Shown: positions 1 to 15,585 of the stretch, piece by piece
How positions within the stretch are numbered: the first letter of the stretch is position 1
Layout of the letters: each line of letters begins with the position of its first letter
NCBI GenBank assembly: GCA_019828595.1
Contig: JAHQRK010000001.1
Coordinates: forward strand, 2,356,001-2,420,000
Direction: 5' to 3'
Source: Aphanomyces cochlioides
Taxonomy: Eukaryota; Oomycota; Saprolegniomycetes; Saprolegniales; Verrucalvaceae
DNA length: 64,000 nucleotides
Notes under the pieces: model-generated
The model's database searches: none
Seen by the model: only the letters and a program-made list of their open reading frames with translations
Told to the model about the DNA's origin: nothing
Translations under genes and position numbers: made by a program

Positions 1-3497
<3,497 letters not shown>

Positions 3498-3579
3498 TAA
3501 ATCATCGACTTCCAACGCATCATCAGACAAGTCAAATTCGTACAAATCTCTTGTTAGAGAAATGGGCTATTAACCACAT

Positions 3580-5019
<1,440 letters not shown>

Positions 5020-6011
5020 CTTCGACGTCAAAATAAAAGTGTGTCGACTCCACCAGAAAAAGGGTTGCATTTTTTTAGCACTTTTATTGGGTTAATTACG
5101 TTTTAGTATAACACCAAGTTCAACGAAGCTTGCCGTGACCTGGGTGCATTCAGTGCCTAAATTCAGATAAGTTCTACGCATCCGTAGGTGGCCTGTGCTC
5201 AAACTGTAAGGATTACGATCTAGCTCCCTTTCCAAGTTTGAGAGCATGGTGAGAACAGGGAAGAGAGGATTGAGCCCCTCAATGGTACTCCTCGCAGTTG
5301 GAAGTATTATAATATGGTATAGTTCATTTGAGTTAATTGAGAAATTTATCCAAACAGATAGAAGCATCATCGGATGTCAAGTGAAGTCGTCGTCAAGAGA
5401 AACGGTCATCTTTTCAAAGTGCATGGACCTTCCATGGATGACTCATTACCACCACTGCGTATCTTTGCCAAACCCATGAGGAGGCGACAACATTTCTTCC
5501 CCACATCAGCGGGAGCCATTCCCTTTGCTCAAAAATGCATTATTACTGTAGTCATTGAAGTTGTCTACGTTTTCTTCAACAAGGCATTTTGAAGGATGGT
5601 TTTCGTAAAGCTTTGGAAATGCTTGTATGTTTGATTAACAATTTGGTTTGCTAGCTATTCCAATATTAAATGATTCGCAATGCTCAAGTATCAGAACTTT
5701 ATCGCTATGTCATTGACTTTCTGGTTTCGCTGCATGGGTAACGTTAGCATGAACTTCGAATCGAGGTCATACTACCAACAGACCATAAGTAGGATTAATT
5801 TGCAAGCAAATAGGCTATTCACATTGCTATATTGCGTATTGAGATGGTGGCAATCCATGGAGAAACAACGGAATACATGATCATGCATGACGAGAGAGGC
5901 TGGCAGTTGATTGCCCAAACCCTAAATTTCGGATGACAATATTTGTTTATCCGGAATTTCCGAAGCCTAAACGTCACGCACAGCAAGTGCCATCCCAAGA
6001 CACGACCTATT
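5020..6011. other. Unresolved region with weak coding signs
   Basis: This interval lies between the divergent starts of CPOX (minus) and the Moco sulfurase (plus). On the plus strand an ATG at 5246 opens a 77-residue frame whose first 40 residues contain one clear hydrophobic segment (MVLLAVGSIIIWYSSFELI), and another frame from 5374 gives VVVKRNGHLFKVHGPSMDD. Further possible exons lie at 5659-5741 (MIRNAQVSELYRYVIDFLVS) and 5843-5933 (MVAIHGETTEYMIMHDERGW). They may be exons of one small membrane-anchored gene with several introns, but I could not join them convincingly and recognise no family. A minus-strand frame 5092-5370 competes. The last part also contains the promoter of the gene starting at 6012. 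Confidence 0.3.
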
Positions 6012-8568
6012 ATGGAAGGCTATGGATATGGCACATCTAATGGCAAAGATAATTTACAAATGATGAGAGAAGAACAGTTCTCTCACATGGAAGGTGAGGA
6101 TGCACACTGGATAACCTCACATGCCATTTGGTAGGCCAAATCTATTTGGATCACGCTGGGGCAACAATGTACAGAGCAGATCAAATCAAACAACACTCGG
6201 ATGCCTTGCTAAGAAATATGTTTGCAAATCCCCACAGCTCAGCTTCTCCAAGCAGCCAACGAACTGTCGAAATTGTCGACGAAATTCGGCATGAAATCGC
6301 TGCATTCTTCAACACAACTTTGGAGGAATACGATGTTGTATTCACATCAGGTACAACAGCAGGCCTGAAGTTAATCGGTGAAACATTTCCTTTCACTGAT
6401 CGAAGTCATTTTGTATACAGTGAGGACTCACACAACAGTGTGGTGGGTATAAGATCGTTTGCTCAAAGTAGACAAGCCTCGATAGGAGTCTTGCCTATAG
6501 ATGTGCTAGATTCTCTGGTAAATTCGACTATAAATTGGTATTAAATTTCTTGTATAGGCAAACAATTCAACAATCAAAGAAGATAGCACAGACTCAGAAG
6601 TCTACAACTTATTTGCATTTCCTGGCGAGTGTAATTTCAGCGGAGCCAAGCATTCCCTCTCTATCGTTTCTGCTGTTCAATCCAATGCTCACAAAAAATT
6701 GAATCTTGAGAAGTATTGTCTTGGCGCCAAGTCAGTAGATCCTGAAGGCAAATGGTTTGTTTTACTTGATGCAGCCAAGTTAGCAGCAACAAATCCCATT
6801 GACTTTTCACGAGTATGAATCAAATTGAACTGATCGATCAGTTTTGCTCTAGGTCAAGCCTGACTTTGTCGTTGTCTCGTTCTATAAAATGTTCGGATAT
6901 CCTACGGGTTTAGGGACTTTGCTCGTCAAGAAATCCAGTGGTCAATGCTTAAAAAAGGCATATTTTGGCGGTGGAACTTTAACCGTTTCTATGAGCTCAC
7001 TCAATATATCTCGGCCTCGTCCAGAAATATACCGGCGATTTGAAGACGGAACAATATCGTATCTTGATATTTTGGCGGTGCAGTACGGATTGAGGACCCT
7101 CCGAAATTTGTCCATGCACTCGATTCAAAGGCACGTCCAATCCATCACATATTATATGTACGCTAAATTGACTGAATTGCGGCACGTAAACGGCTCTCGT
7201 GTATGCGTAATTTATGGCAATCACCATACTAGCAATGATGCAGGCTCAATTATTGCTTTGAGTTTCCTAAGGTCAGATAGCTCGTATGTTGGATACGCGG
7301 AATTTAGCAAGTTGGCTGGCATGCACAATATTCACGTTCGTACGGGGTGCTTTTGCAATCCTGGAGCCTGCCAAGCTTACTTGGGCTTGACAACTAATGA
7401 AATGCTGTCACATATTGATCAAGGTACAAATCAATATTTTTCGGTTTGAACAATCTGCAAATAGGCCATGTGTGTGGCGATACAATGGATATTATTGATA
7501 GTCGGCCAACTGGAGCTATTCGTTTGTCTTTTGGATACATGACTACAAAAGATGAAGTCGATTTGTTTTTATCGTTTGTATCGACTTATTTTGTCTCGTC
7601 AACCTTGGCCTCCTCTTTCAACTCTAATAAAAAACTATCAACATTGTCACGTTCCATTCGGCTGAGTAAAATATCTCTGTTCCCAATTAAGTCTTGTGGT
7701 GCATTAAACATTCATCGATGGAAAATTGGATCAAGAGGTCTATTGTTTGATCGAGAGTGGGCTCTGATTGACCCTGCGTCTGGTAAAGTATTTAGGCAAA
7801 AGGATATGCCTCAAATGACAAGTATTCATCCAGTAATTGATTTGGAAAATCAAGTACTTGTTGTCTCGTCTCCATTGACCTCTTTGGCACCTCTGACTAT
7901 ATCTTTAAGCCATGTACCCACAGTATCGAGGGTAATTCACTTGATTGCCCAATTCCTTCAGCTCATGGTGCTGCATCTAGGCTTTGACAGTCTGTTCCAT
8001 ACCAAGTGAAGGAGGAAGCTATGATGATTTTGTAAACAAGTGGTTTACCTGTGTTCTTGGCCGTCCGTGCAATTTAGTTAGAGTGATTCCAGACAAAGTT
8101 CGCCCGTCTGGAGCGAAACTTCGACATAATGCAAATGGCAAGAGCTCAATTGGCTTTGCCAACGAGGCACAATATCTTTTGATTTCACGAGAAAGCGTCG
8201 AAGGCTTGAACTCAAAATTGGACGAAAAAGTTTCAGACGATGTGTTTCGAGCAAACATCATTGTCGAAGGTTGCAGCCCACATGAAGAAGACAACTGGCA
8301 GGAAATTCAGATTGGCAACCACAAATTTTCTAATGTGGGCCCATGCGGTCGATGTAGCATGATCAACATCAATCAATCAACGGGTGAGTTCAGCGCCGCC
8401 CCCTTGAAAGAACTAGCTGCTTATCGCCGCCATCATGCAAATATTTTCTTTGGCCAGTTCTGGAATTTATCATCAAGCAACTCCGTACTCGATCTTATTT
8501 CAGTCGGCGACGAAGTTGTTATCACCAAATTGACTGACTCTTCCCTCCAAACGCGAACAATTATGTAG
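6012..8568 (+). CDS. MOCOS: Molybdenum cofactor sulfurase (PLP sulfurase + MOSC)
   Basis: The enzyme takes sulfur from L-cysteine and loads it on the molybdenum cofactor, activating xanthine dehydrogenase and aldehyde oxidase. Start ATG at 6012 gives MEGYGYG... and exon 1 joins across a 41-nt intron (6094-6134) to GQIYLDHAGATMYR, the classic N-terminal signature. The class-V aminotransferase domain continues with TSGTTAGLKLIGE and, after two introns, VVSFYKMFGYPTGLG with the PLP-binding lysine (about 6885). The cysteine region VRTGCFCNPGACQ (about 7340) carries the sulfur-accepting site. The C-terminal MOSC part begins near 7650 (FPIKSCGALNI...GLLFDREWALID), is interrupted by an intron at about 7932-7979, and ends with VGPCGRCSMI. 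Stop at 8566-8568. Domain order and length match the family; both halves look intact. Confidence 0.95.
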
Positions 8569-8665
8569 AGAATACAAGCTTAATTACGCCATAATAAACT
8601 GACTAGACATTAACCTACCTACTTGACTCACTAACTTCTACTCTAACAACCTCGATATACATTTT

Positions 8666-9642
8666 CTAATGAGTACTAAAACCAGGGGCGGTTGACTTGG
8701 CAGTTTGTTTCATGAACTCCAGAACGACTTCAAACAGGCCTGATTCATCCACTGTGGGGCGGTTTGGAGGGCCATGGAGGTATTCAATGTAGTGTTTGTG
8801 GCACTGGGAGGCATATTCAGGATCATTGCTCTTGAGTTGGCCAAAAAGATCAGCAAAAGAAGGAAACACTTCCATCACCAAGCGCATTTCCCCCTCTTCA
8901 GAGTCTTCATCTTCAATTATGTGGAGCATTTCAGTCACCACTTCTCCAGCACATCGTTCCAACCCTACACCATCATGAATGATTCCGAAGTCTTAGACGT
9001 GGAATACCCAAAAGTCCATCACGTTTGATTTTCATCTGGTCAAATTTTGCCTTTTGTTGGAAGGCTTCCAAGACGCTCCCGCATTTAAAGCCAGCCGCCT
9101 TTGCCTATTTAAGATTGTTAGGGCAGCCTTTAAAACATGTTTACAGTTGAATCGATTTCCTTTAATATGTCCTCCGAGAACGCAAGACGCGTTTCAGGTT
9201 CTGAAAAGTCCCCCGTCGCCAAAATGTACTGCACCAGCGTGTCGACATTGTACAACACGACTGTTCCGTTCGGGCGAACGAATCGGAACTATATACATAC
9301 ACCCTTTACTGGCATTGTTGCCAGGGTGACCCTTACCGTATGAGGTCCCAACTCCGTGAACATGATTGGATCCACCGTATTGACGACTTGTGTCTCCCCT
9401 TTCGCCTTCTTGTTTTGCTTCTTTGCCTTTCGCCACCAAAAACGACGGATGCCTTGCCCCTTCTTGCCCTTTCCTTTCGACTTTGGCTCTTCTGCTCTAG
9501 CTTGCGCGCGCTCCGCATGATGCAGTTGTCGCTGCAATGCTTGGTATAACTCGGGCTTACTCAAGTGGCGAAAGTACTTCATGCCCATCACACGCGCTAC
9601 ACCGCGCAACTCATTCATCGACGGACACGATCTAGTCTCCAT
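8666..9642 (-). CDS. SAP-like and U-box-like domain protein
   Basis: Four exons join cleanly on the minus strand. Exon 1 starts at ATG 9642: MNELRGVARVMGMKYF followed by LSKPELYQALQRQL resembles a SAP/Rho-N helix pair, then a Lys/Arg-rich stretch (about residues 50-85). It ends at DPIMFTELGPHT; after a 48-nt intron (9289-9336) the chain resumes FRFVRPNGTVVLYNVD and LVQYILATGDFSEPETRL, which together look like a U-box-type fold (DPI ... P.TR). Introns between about 9085 and 9132 and between about 8961 and 9004 lead to an acidic C-terminal helical part (IIEDEDSEEGEMR) and stop at 8666. The basic tract suggests nuclear location. If the U-box reading is right it would be a ubiquitin ligase, but the catalytic family is inferred by pattern, not proven. 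Confidence 0.6.
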
Positions 9643-10547
9643 GTTCTCGGAAAAACGAAAGTGACGTCAATCGCCCTTTTAATATTATAAGGGATCGCAT
9701 ATTCGACCTTCGGATATTCGTCGAAGTACAGCTTGCGCTCTTTTCAACCCACTTCAACATTGGCAACTCAAATCGACCAATTCGCTCCCGTCAGTGCATA
9801 TATAACCTCTTTAAATTTATATTCGTTGTGGTGTCCTGATGGGCTGTGCCGCCTTTCTTGCGCGTTCCACAGTTAATACCTCTAGAATCCAATATTATCG
9901 ACCCCATCATTTCCGCAAGTGTGATTGGCTAGCGAAGGGGTAGGTCTCGTATTCTTTCATCAGCCAATCTCCTTCGAAAGAACATGAATACATGTATTTG
10001 ATTGGCTAGGAATGTTCTTTGCCTGCCAGGTGGCCAAAATACAAAAAAGACTTGGTGTTTGTATTGAAACTCATTAAAATAACTTCTGGTAGTCGAAAAG
10101 TCCGGGAAACGGTTACGATGCAGGTGAACTGATTTATTAAGCACGAATACAAATATCAAGTAAATGATTAAAAAAATATGCTCTGACTCGAAATCCATTA
10201 TCCGGGCAACATATCCGTACGATGGCCATTTCCTGTGGAAAAGCCATCAAAAGCGTTGCGATCTGAGCGAGTGAGCTCTCAATTCGCTTAAATGAGTACG
10301 TACTTTGGTCGAATGAAACTGCTGAGGGAAATGAACCGTTCGGTTGTCGGCGCGGATCGGACGACATATATCCGAGTCGAAGATCGTAGTTGGATTCTAG
10401 ATCTCATCGATGGTCGCGAGGAGTCGGGCGAATGTATTGAAGTATCTGAAGGAGCAAGCAATGCAATTTTGTGCACTGCCATCGGAAAGACATGACGTAA
10501 CATGAATGAAACCAGCAACGAGTTCCTTAACAGCGCGATGGTTACAC
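9643..10547. other. Intergenic, no convincing gene
   Basis: Frames exist on both strands (plus 10292-10495, minus 9929-10198 and 10288-10551) but overlap one another and show no family features. The segment holds three ATTGG/CCAAT-type sites in the phrase GATTGGCTA or its complement (about 9922, 9962 and 9999), spaced roughly 40 bp apart. They could belong to a promoter for the gene ending at 8666, but they lie 280-360 bp from its start codon. Confidence 0.4.
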
Positions 10548-12151
10548 TCATAATTCGTCCTTTTCAGAAACCTTCGCAGATAGCGTAGCTGACGTCAACT
10601 CGGTTTGGGCTTCCTTGGACGGTTCAGTCGCAGGAACACAATGAATCGTTTGAGAGAGCAATTCCAAACGAAGTTGCTCTTCCTTGGCAAAGTATGGATG
10701 CTCGCACAACTACACATCGCGCGGATTACACGAGATAAGTGAGGGCAATTGTCTTACCGATGGAACTGCGACTTTAAGAAGGTACGAGCATGTTGCACTC
10801 TCTTGAATGCTGATAATGTACGGTGCTTGCTTCTTCAAAGTCGGGCAAAACATCAACACACGAGTCCATCTACAAATATTGACTTGGATGTCCACGACAA
10901 TCAACAAAGCTACCTTTTCCGCCCAACCTCATCACATGGAGTTCCTCCTTCGTATACTTCTTCAAATGCTGGTTGGGGTTTATCGTAGGTGTCATCAAGA
11001 AACTCGGAGACAATCGATTTGCGGCTCTTAATGGTGGCTAAATTGGCATCAGCATTGTAAGTTCTACATACATATCATTTCATTCAATCGAGCATAATGG
11101 AGCACACCCAAGAGAAAACTCAGCCGTGAGCTCTCCATTTTGTTCGCGGTGGAATTGGCTCATGCGATCGCCAATGCAAAGTTCATATGTCCACCAACCT
11201 AAGAGTCAACAAGCTAATTTCAAAATCTATCAAAATAATATACCCTCTGTGCGCCGAATGCATGGATCGCTTTCAAATGAGGGAGCCAAGAAGCCAGAGA
11301 CCGCAACATCGTTGATCGACTCCGCTTCGTTGTTGAGACAGAACCATCTAGAGCCGAAGAGAAATGAAATTGCATGGTCAATTAAGGACGGAGACGACAG
11401 ATTTGGAACACGCCGACCAATCAGGGAGGTCACTGATGTGTTCCAGCACACGTATTGTACGAGGATTTTGATGTCGTCTCTCTCGGGGCCAAATGCTTGG
11501 GTGTAGACCATTTCGCCTTTGGACACTCGATCTTGTACCTAAGCAAAGACATGAAACATGTTGAATGGCATAAGTCTAAGTACAGTTTTGTCTTCAGGGT
11601 ATCGATCAGCATTTCGGAACTCGTAGTCAGTAAATGCAAGCTGTCTCGAATCTGCCTGCAGCACGCCGAGCTGAGTTTTCGTATCATGTTTCACGGCTGT
11701 GCCTTCAATTTCTGACACAGAGATGCTCTAGGCAAATATTTAGTGGACAACTTGGAGTCAATCATACCTCGCCATGGCAAATTTCAAATGCAACGTTTAG
11801 TTTTGGTTCAACAGTCGGAAGGCAACGTGGCTTAAGGTTTCTAGCTGCTTCGCTTGCGATATCAAGCCACGATTGCTTGGGCTTAGCTTCCACCTCTTCC
11901 TTAAGGCCTTTTGACTCTGGGATGTAGCACAAGTAGCGCTTTCCATTGCTGGACGTCATCGGCATTGGCTCGCCAGTTAAGGTCAGTTTTGGGAGCGATT
12001 CGCCTGAATCATTACTTTGATACGCCAATGCTTCTGGGGTGCTCGAATGCAAACGCACGACGTAAGACGTGTCTCCAATTGAAATGGTGGTAGCAGATGC
12101 AGAAGCAGCAGCAAACGTAGCAGCAAGCGCGAGATACACAGGACACCTCAT
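10548..12151 (-). CDS. OS-9/ERLEC-type ER lectin with KDEL end
   Basis: Lectins of this family read trimmed N-glycans on misfolded proteins in the ER lumen and pass them to the Hrd1 ERAD ligase. Start ATG 12151 gives a signal peptide (MRCPVYLALAATFAAASASA). The N-terminal part has KRYLCYIPE, then a first MRH-like domain (AFEICHGE about 11785, ... ILVQYVC about 11470). A second MRH domain is canonical: GWWTYELCIGDRMSQFHR (about 11190-11140), EVYEGGTPCD (about 10945), ISIQESATCSYLLKVAVPS (about 10800). The last exon ends SEKDEL followed by TGA at 10550-10548, an ER retrieval signal. Two MRH domains resemble ERLEC1; yeast Yos9 has HDEL. The first MRH domain lacks the paired tryptophans, so it may not bind sugar. 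At least six short introns; plus-strand frames here are shadows. Confidence 0.85.
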
Positions 12152-12260
12152 ATCGAGGATGATGACGTTTCCGATGCTAGGAATGACCGGTTCAGTGTTG
12201 CTGAACCGAGCTGAAGTGAACCGTGTTTTGTCCAATGACACAACTGTAACTTTGACCAGC
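12152..12260. promoter_or_regulatory. Bidirectional promoter with inverted repeat
   Basis: Only 109 bp separate the divergent ATGs of the ER lectin (12151, minus) and the dioxygenase (12261, plus), so both 5' UTRs and promoters must share it. It contains a perfect dyad CGGTTCAG-TGTTG-CTGAACCG (arms 12188-12195 and 12201-12208) and another TGAACCG half-site at 12217-12223. This is a candidate protein-binding operator; no TATA box is evident. Confidence 0.5.
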
Positions 12261-13492
12261 ATGGCCGAATACCATCCATCCTACAGCATTGACGACGAAG
12301 AGAATTACTTGGCTGCCTTCAAACGAGATGGCTTTGTAGTTATTGAAAATATCCTGAGCGACGAAGAGTGCGCATTGTCGTGCGGAGAAATTTGGGACTA
12401 CTTGGAACGCGATGGAAAGGTGAAACGCGACGACCCTCTCTCTTGGGGCAATGAAAACTGGCCTCGTGAAGTCTGTCGAAATGGAGGCTTTGTCGGACGC
12501 TTTCCTTTCTGGAAGAGAATGAAAAAGTTGGATCAGACAAGCTTGAACAAACAACCTCAGTCTTGGCGAAATCGCGAAAATCCTCTTGTTTACAAAGCAT
12601 TTTCACGCATTCTCAGCGAAGAAAAATTATGGGTAAGCATTGACAGGTAATTTATTATTATGATTACAGGACTTAATGTGATAGTGGCTTGTAGGTATGG
12701 TGTCATGAGACCAGCTCGAGTTGCGCACGAAATTAATGATGAAGAGCCTGACGAAAGAGATGACTGGAAAACAAAAGCAGAATGGTTACACTGGGATTTA
12801 AGTCCATTTCATTTTGGCACTTCGGCCGCAGGGTTCCTTCCAAACGAGAACCTATCTGTTGATCAAGTCCACAAAAGCTATGGGTCGTTAAGGCTCCAAG
12901 GTTTGATTACATTACGCGATTGTCCCGTCGAATCTGGTGGTTTTCATTGTGTACCTGGTTTCACTGATGAAAGATTTTTCAAATGGGCTAATGTTGTTTA
13001 TAAATTATGTCGAAAAGCTCATTCTGAATAGGAACATCGTGATACCTATGGGACGTTGTCTGAAATTGCATCTCGCAATTTCATTGAAGTTCCGCACGAC
13101 GACGAAATGCGCAAAGAAATTAAACAAGTGCCCATGAAAGCTGGCTCACTATTGATTTGGAATAGCCAATTGCCACATGGGTGCGTTGGTTGTTCGATGA
13201 TCAACTGAAATGCTGATAGAAACTTTCCCAATGATGGGTATGATTTTCGAATGGTACAATACCTCAAAATGATTCCCGTCAAAGACCGTGAATTTCTGCC
13301 TGCGATGAAACTTGAAAAGTTTGACAAATCCGAATGGTATATCTTTTGTGTTGGTGTACGATTTGATGTTCGATGTGTAGGTTTCCCGCAGAGTACTCAC
13401 CGAGTGCATTGGGTAAAATGTTATTCGGCATGGAAGACTGGCCATCATCAGGTCAGGAAGAAAACGAGATAGAAAAGCAGCGCGAAAGTTAA
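12261..13492 (+). CDS. Phytanoyl-CoA dioxygenase (PhyH) family protein
   Basis: A non-haem Fe(II)/2-oxoglutarate-dependent oxygenase. Start ATG at 12261 (MAEYHPSYS) precedes the usual opening AFKRDGFVVIENILSDEEC. The iron-binding H-x-D is visible as HWD in EWLHWDLSPFHFGT (about 12790), the distal histidine in NSQLPHGN (about 13165-13230, across an intron) and the 2-oxoglutarate-binding arginine in YDFRMVQYL (about 13240). Introns lie at about 12632-12694, 12993-13030, 13181-13219 and 13340-13380. The last exon ends QEENEIEKQRES with TAA at 13490-13492. Substrate cannot be told from sequence; the protein is of the long fungal/oomycete type rather than human PHYH. It shares a promoter with the ER lectin and ends 5 bp from the convergent neighbour. 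Confidence 0.85.
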
Positions 13493-13497
13493 CCAAA

Positions 13498-15007
13498 TTA
13501 ACTGAGCTTGTACATTGAGTGAATTGAAACCGAAGGATGAGCCTGCCGAGGATGATTTTTTTCTGGGATACTAGGAGGAAAATATTCGATCCGTCCTTTG
13601 TTGACAATATCGTATGGCCGGCCTGCTTGGCCTTCATCACGCAAGTGTTGTGCTCTACACAAACATTATAGAGGTCATTTGAAGTTGCCTTAACTAACCT
13701 TTCGGGGTGCCAAACTGGGGGCGTTTCATTGAAAATGCGATTATGAGTGTCAAGATGCGTTCCACTCAGCTTTATCTTTTCTTGGCATATTTTCGTCACT
13801 TGTGGTGGCTTGACAGATGTGTCGTGCTCCAGGTATGAGTAGCCGAGAGCAGGAATGATTGAGGTGTTTCTAAGTGAAAAAGTGAATCATAAAACCAAAT
13901 TGGCATTACCTCAGGAGAGAGTTTTCGCGAGCCTCGTGCTGGCGCTCTTTGTGAATGCGTTGTTTTTCTATTCTTTGGGCAGAAGCAGCGAATACAACAG
14001 ACTCTAATTTCACGAGATGAACAACACAAACTGCGTGGGTGTGAACCTGGGTTGTTCGGTCCATCCAAACCCAGAACTCCGCATGGATATTGGTGTTGCC
14101 TTGATGAATCAATTTTAGGCCAAGTATATTGAAGACTCACAAACATGAGCTGGATGAGCCTTCGCTCTTTTAACTCTGATTTCTTTTTGATTGCATTGGC
14201 GTTCTGGGATGTTGTTTCAAATTGAAGGCGTTCACGTCTTTGAGCTGGGGTCATAATGCCTTCTTGCAAACCAGCTGATGCATTTCGTGCGTAGCCTACT
14301 TGAGCTGTCGACACCAATGTGTTATTTTGAACTGCCTCTTGTGCTTTCAAGACTAAGCTCTATCACAACGTGACATTTCAATCAAGAAACTGTCACACCA
14401 TGTTCGCTTGTGAAGGTCCAGCATTTTCAAGAATTTCAGTCTCAAGGCATCTAAATTCGTGGTGGTGAGCTGCTCGAGGGTTGAAAAACGAACCGAACGC
14501 GGACGTTTGGATTATGCAGTGGTGTCGTGCCCAACACAGTCGAATGAATGTTATTATTTTCAAGTAGAACAACCTTGCCCCGTTTGTCTAACCTAGAATG
14601 ACTCATTATAACCAACCGTGGACTACAATCTCACCTTGAGAAGGGGGTTATGTCAGCATTTTCTCCATTCCATGAGCGTTGGATTGATCCTCCATACGTT
14701 TGAGGTCGAACCTGGTCCTGACGCTCAAAACTGCATTTGAAGTTTAATTACCTTGCCATCAAAGTTGTAGCACGAGGGGCTGTCAATGTATCGACTCAGC
14801 CTTGCTGGATCCATGGCCTTCTTCGTACTAGACGGCGTTGAATCCCTCATGCTCTTCACTGATATCAATCGCAAGTGCGGGATTGTCTAAATTTAGATAT
14901 CTGCTGTTGTGATGATTCACGTCCCACGGACAGGTATTCATCCAAGAAAACAATTACAGCAAGTCTAAAGAAATCTTACTTCCTCCACCGAGCTCATTGC
15001 CAGTCAT
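13498..15007 (-). CDS. Conserved uncharacterised protein (possibly flagellar)
   Basis: About eight exons read on the minus strand. The putative start MTGNELGGGS is at 15007; later exons give MRDSTPSSTKKAMDPARLSR (about 14850-14790), FERQDQVRPQTYGGSIQRSW (about 14725) and a helical part MTPAQRRERLQFET with KKKSELKERRLIQ (14270-14150). The C-terminal exons contain GYSYLEHD, LSGTHLDTHNRIFNETPPVW and EGQAGRPYDIVNKGRIEY, ending YKLS with stop 13500-13498. The 'LRDEG..GRPYDIV' phrase resembles conserved proteins of ciliated eukaryotes, so an axonemal role is possible, but I do not recognise the family. Splice joins in 14350-14620 and 13980-14130 are less certain. Its stop lies 5 bp from that of the dioxygenase gene. 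Confidence 0.6.
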
Positions 15008-15585
15008 ACTCCTCGTTCGAAGAAAATGTGGAGACTTAAAAAGTTCAAGCGTTATGAGGCAGTTAAGGTGATGACGTGACATGAGAGTTTCGTTGTCGTG
15101 GTTCGAGGAATTAAGATCTTTTCATTTCACCATCTACAAATTTAGCACTGCATGCCGAGATGAAAAACGTGGTGCTGCGGCATGGTCGAAACCCACTTTG
15201 GTATGGTGAAATGAAGTTTTCGACGGCCGGGGAGTGAAAAAATTTTGTTTTGAACCATTATAGCTGCAATTGAAGAAAATGACATTTTAAATTCTTAACA
15301 AGTGTTCGCCTTGCAGTACTTTGATGTCACTGACCTTTGCTGAGTAGTAAAATGCATTCTTTCAGCATAACGTCTTGCATCATGGACGATCCGTGGACAC
15401 AATAATGGACACAATAATACTAGTAATCGATTTGACGAAAATTGATTGGACAAATTGTTCATTTTTTCATTGATTTCATTGGGTTTTATCAACTAAATGT
15501 GGTATTGCTGCTATTGGACGAACGAAACATTCAACACATTGCGCGGGACTCGAACCGATTTTCATCTAAAGAAAGGTGCTTTGAG
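15008..15585. promoter_or_regulatory. Divergent intergenic region
   Basis: The interval separates the starts of the minus-strand protein (15007) and the CABIN1-like gene (15586). No supported gene. A 13-nt phrase GGACACAATAATR is repeated in tandem at about 15393-15420. The in-frame sequence upstream of 15586 has no extra conserved coding content, which favours the ATG at 15586. Confidence 0.4.

Noticed and set aside
11126..11715. Plus-strand frames over the ER lectin
   Set aside because: They run across minus-strand exons that encode MRH domains, so they are shadows.
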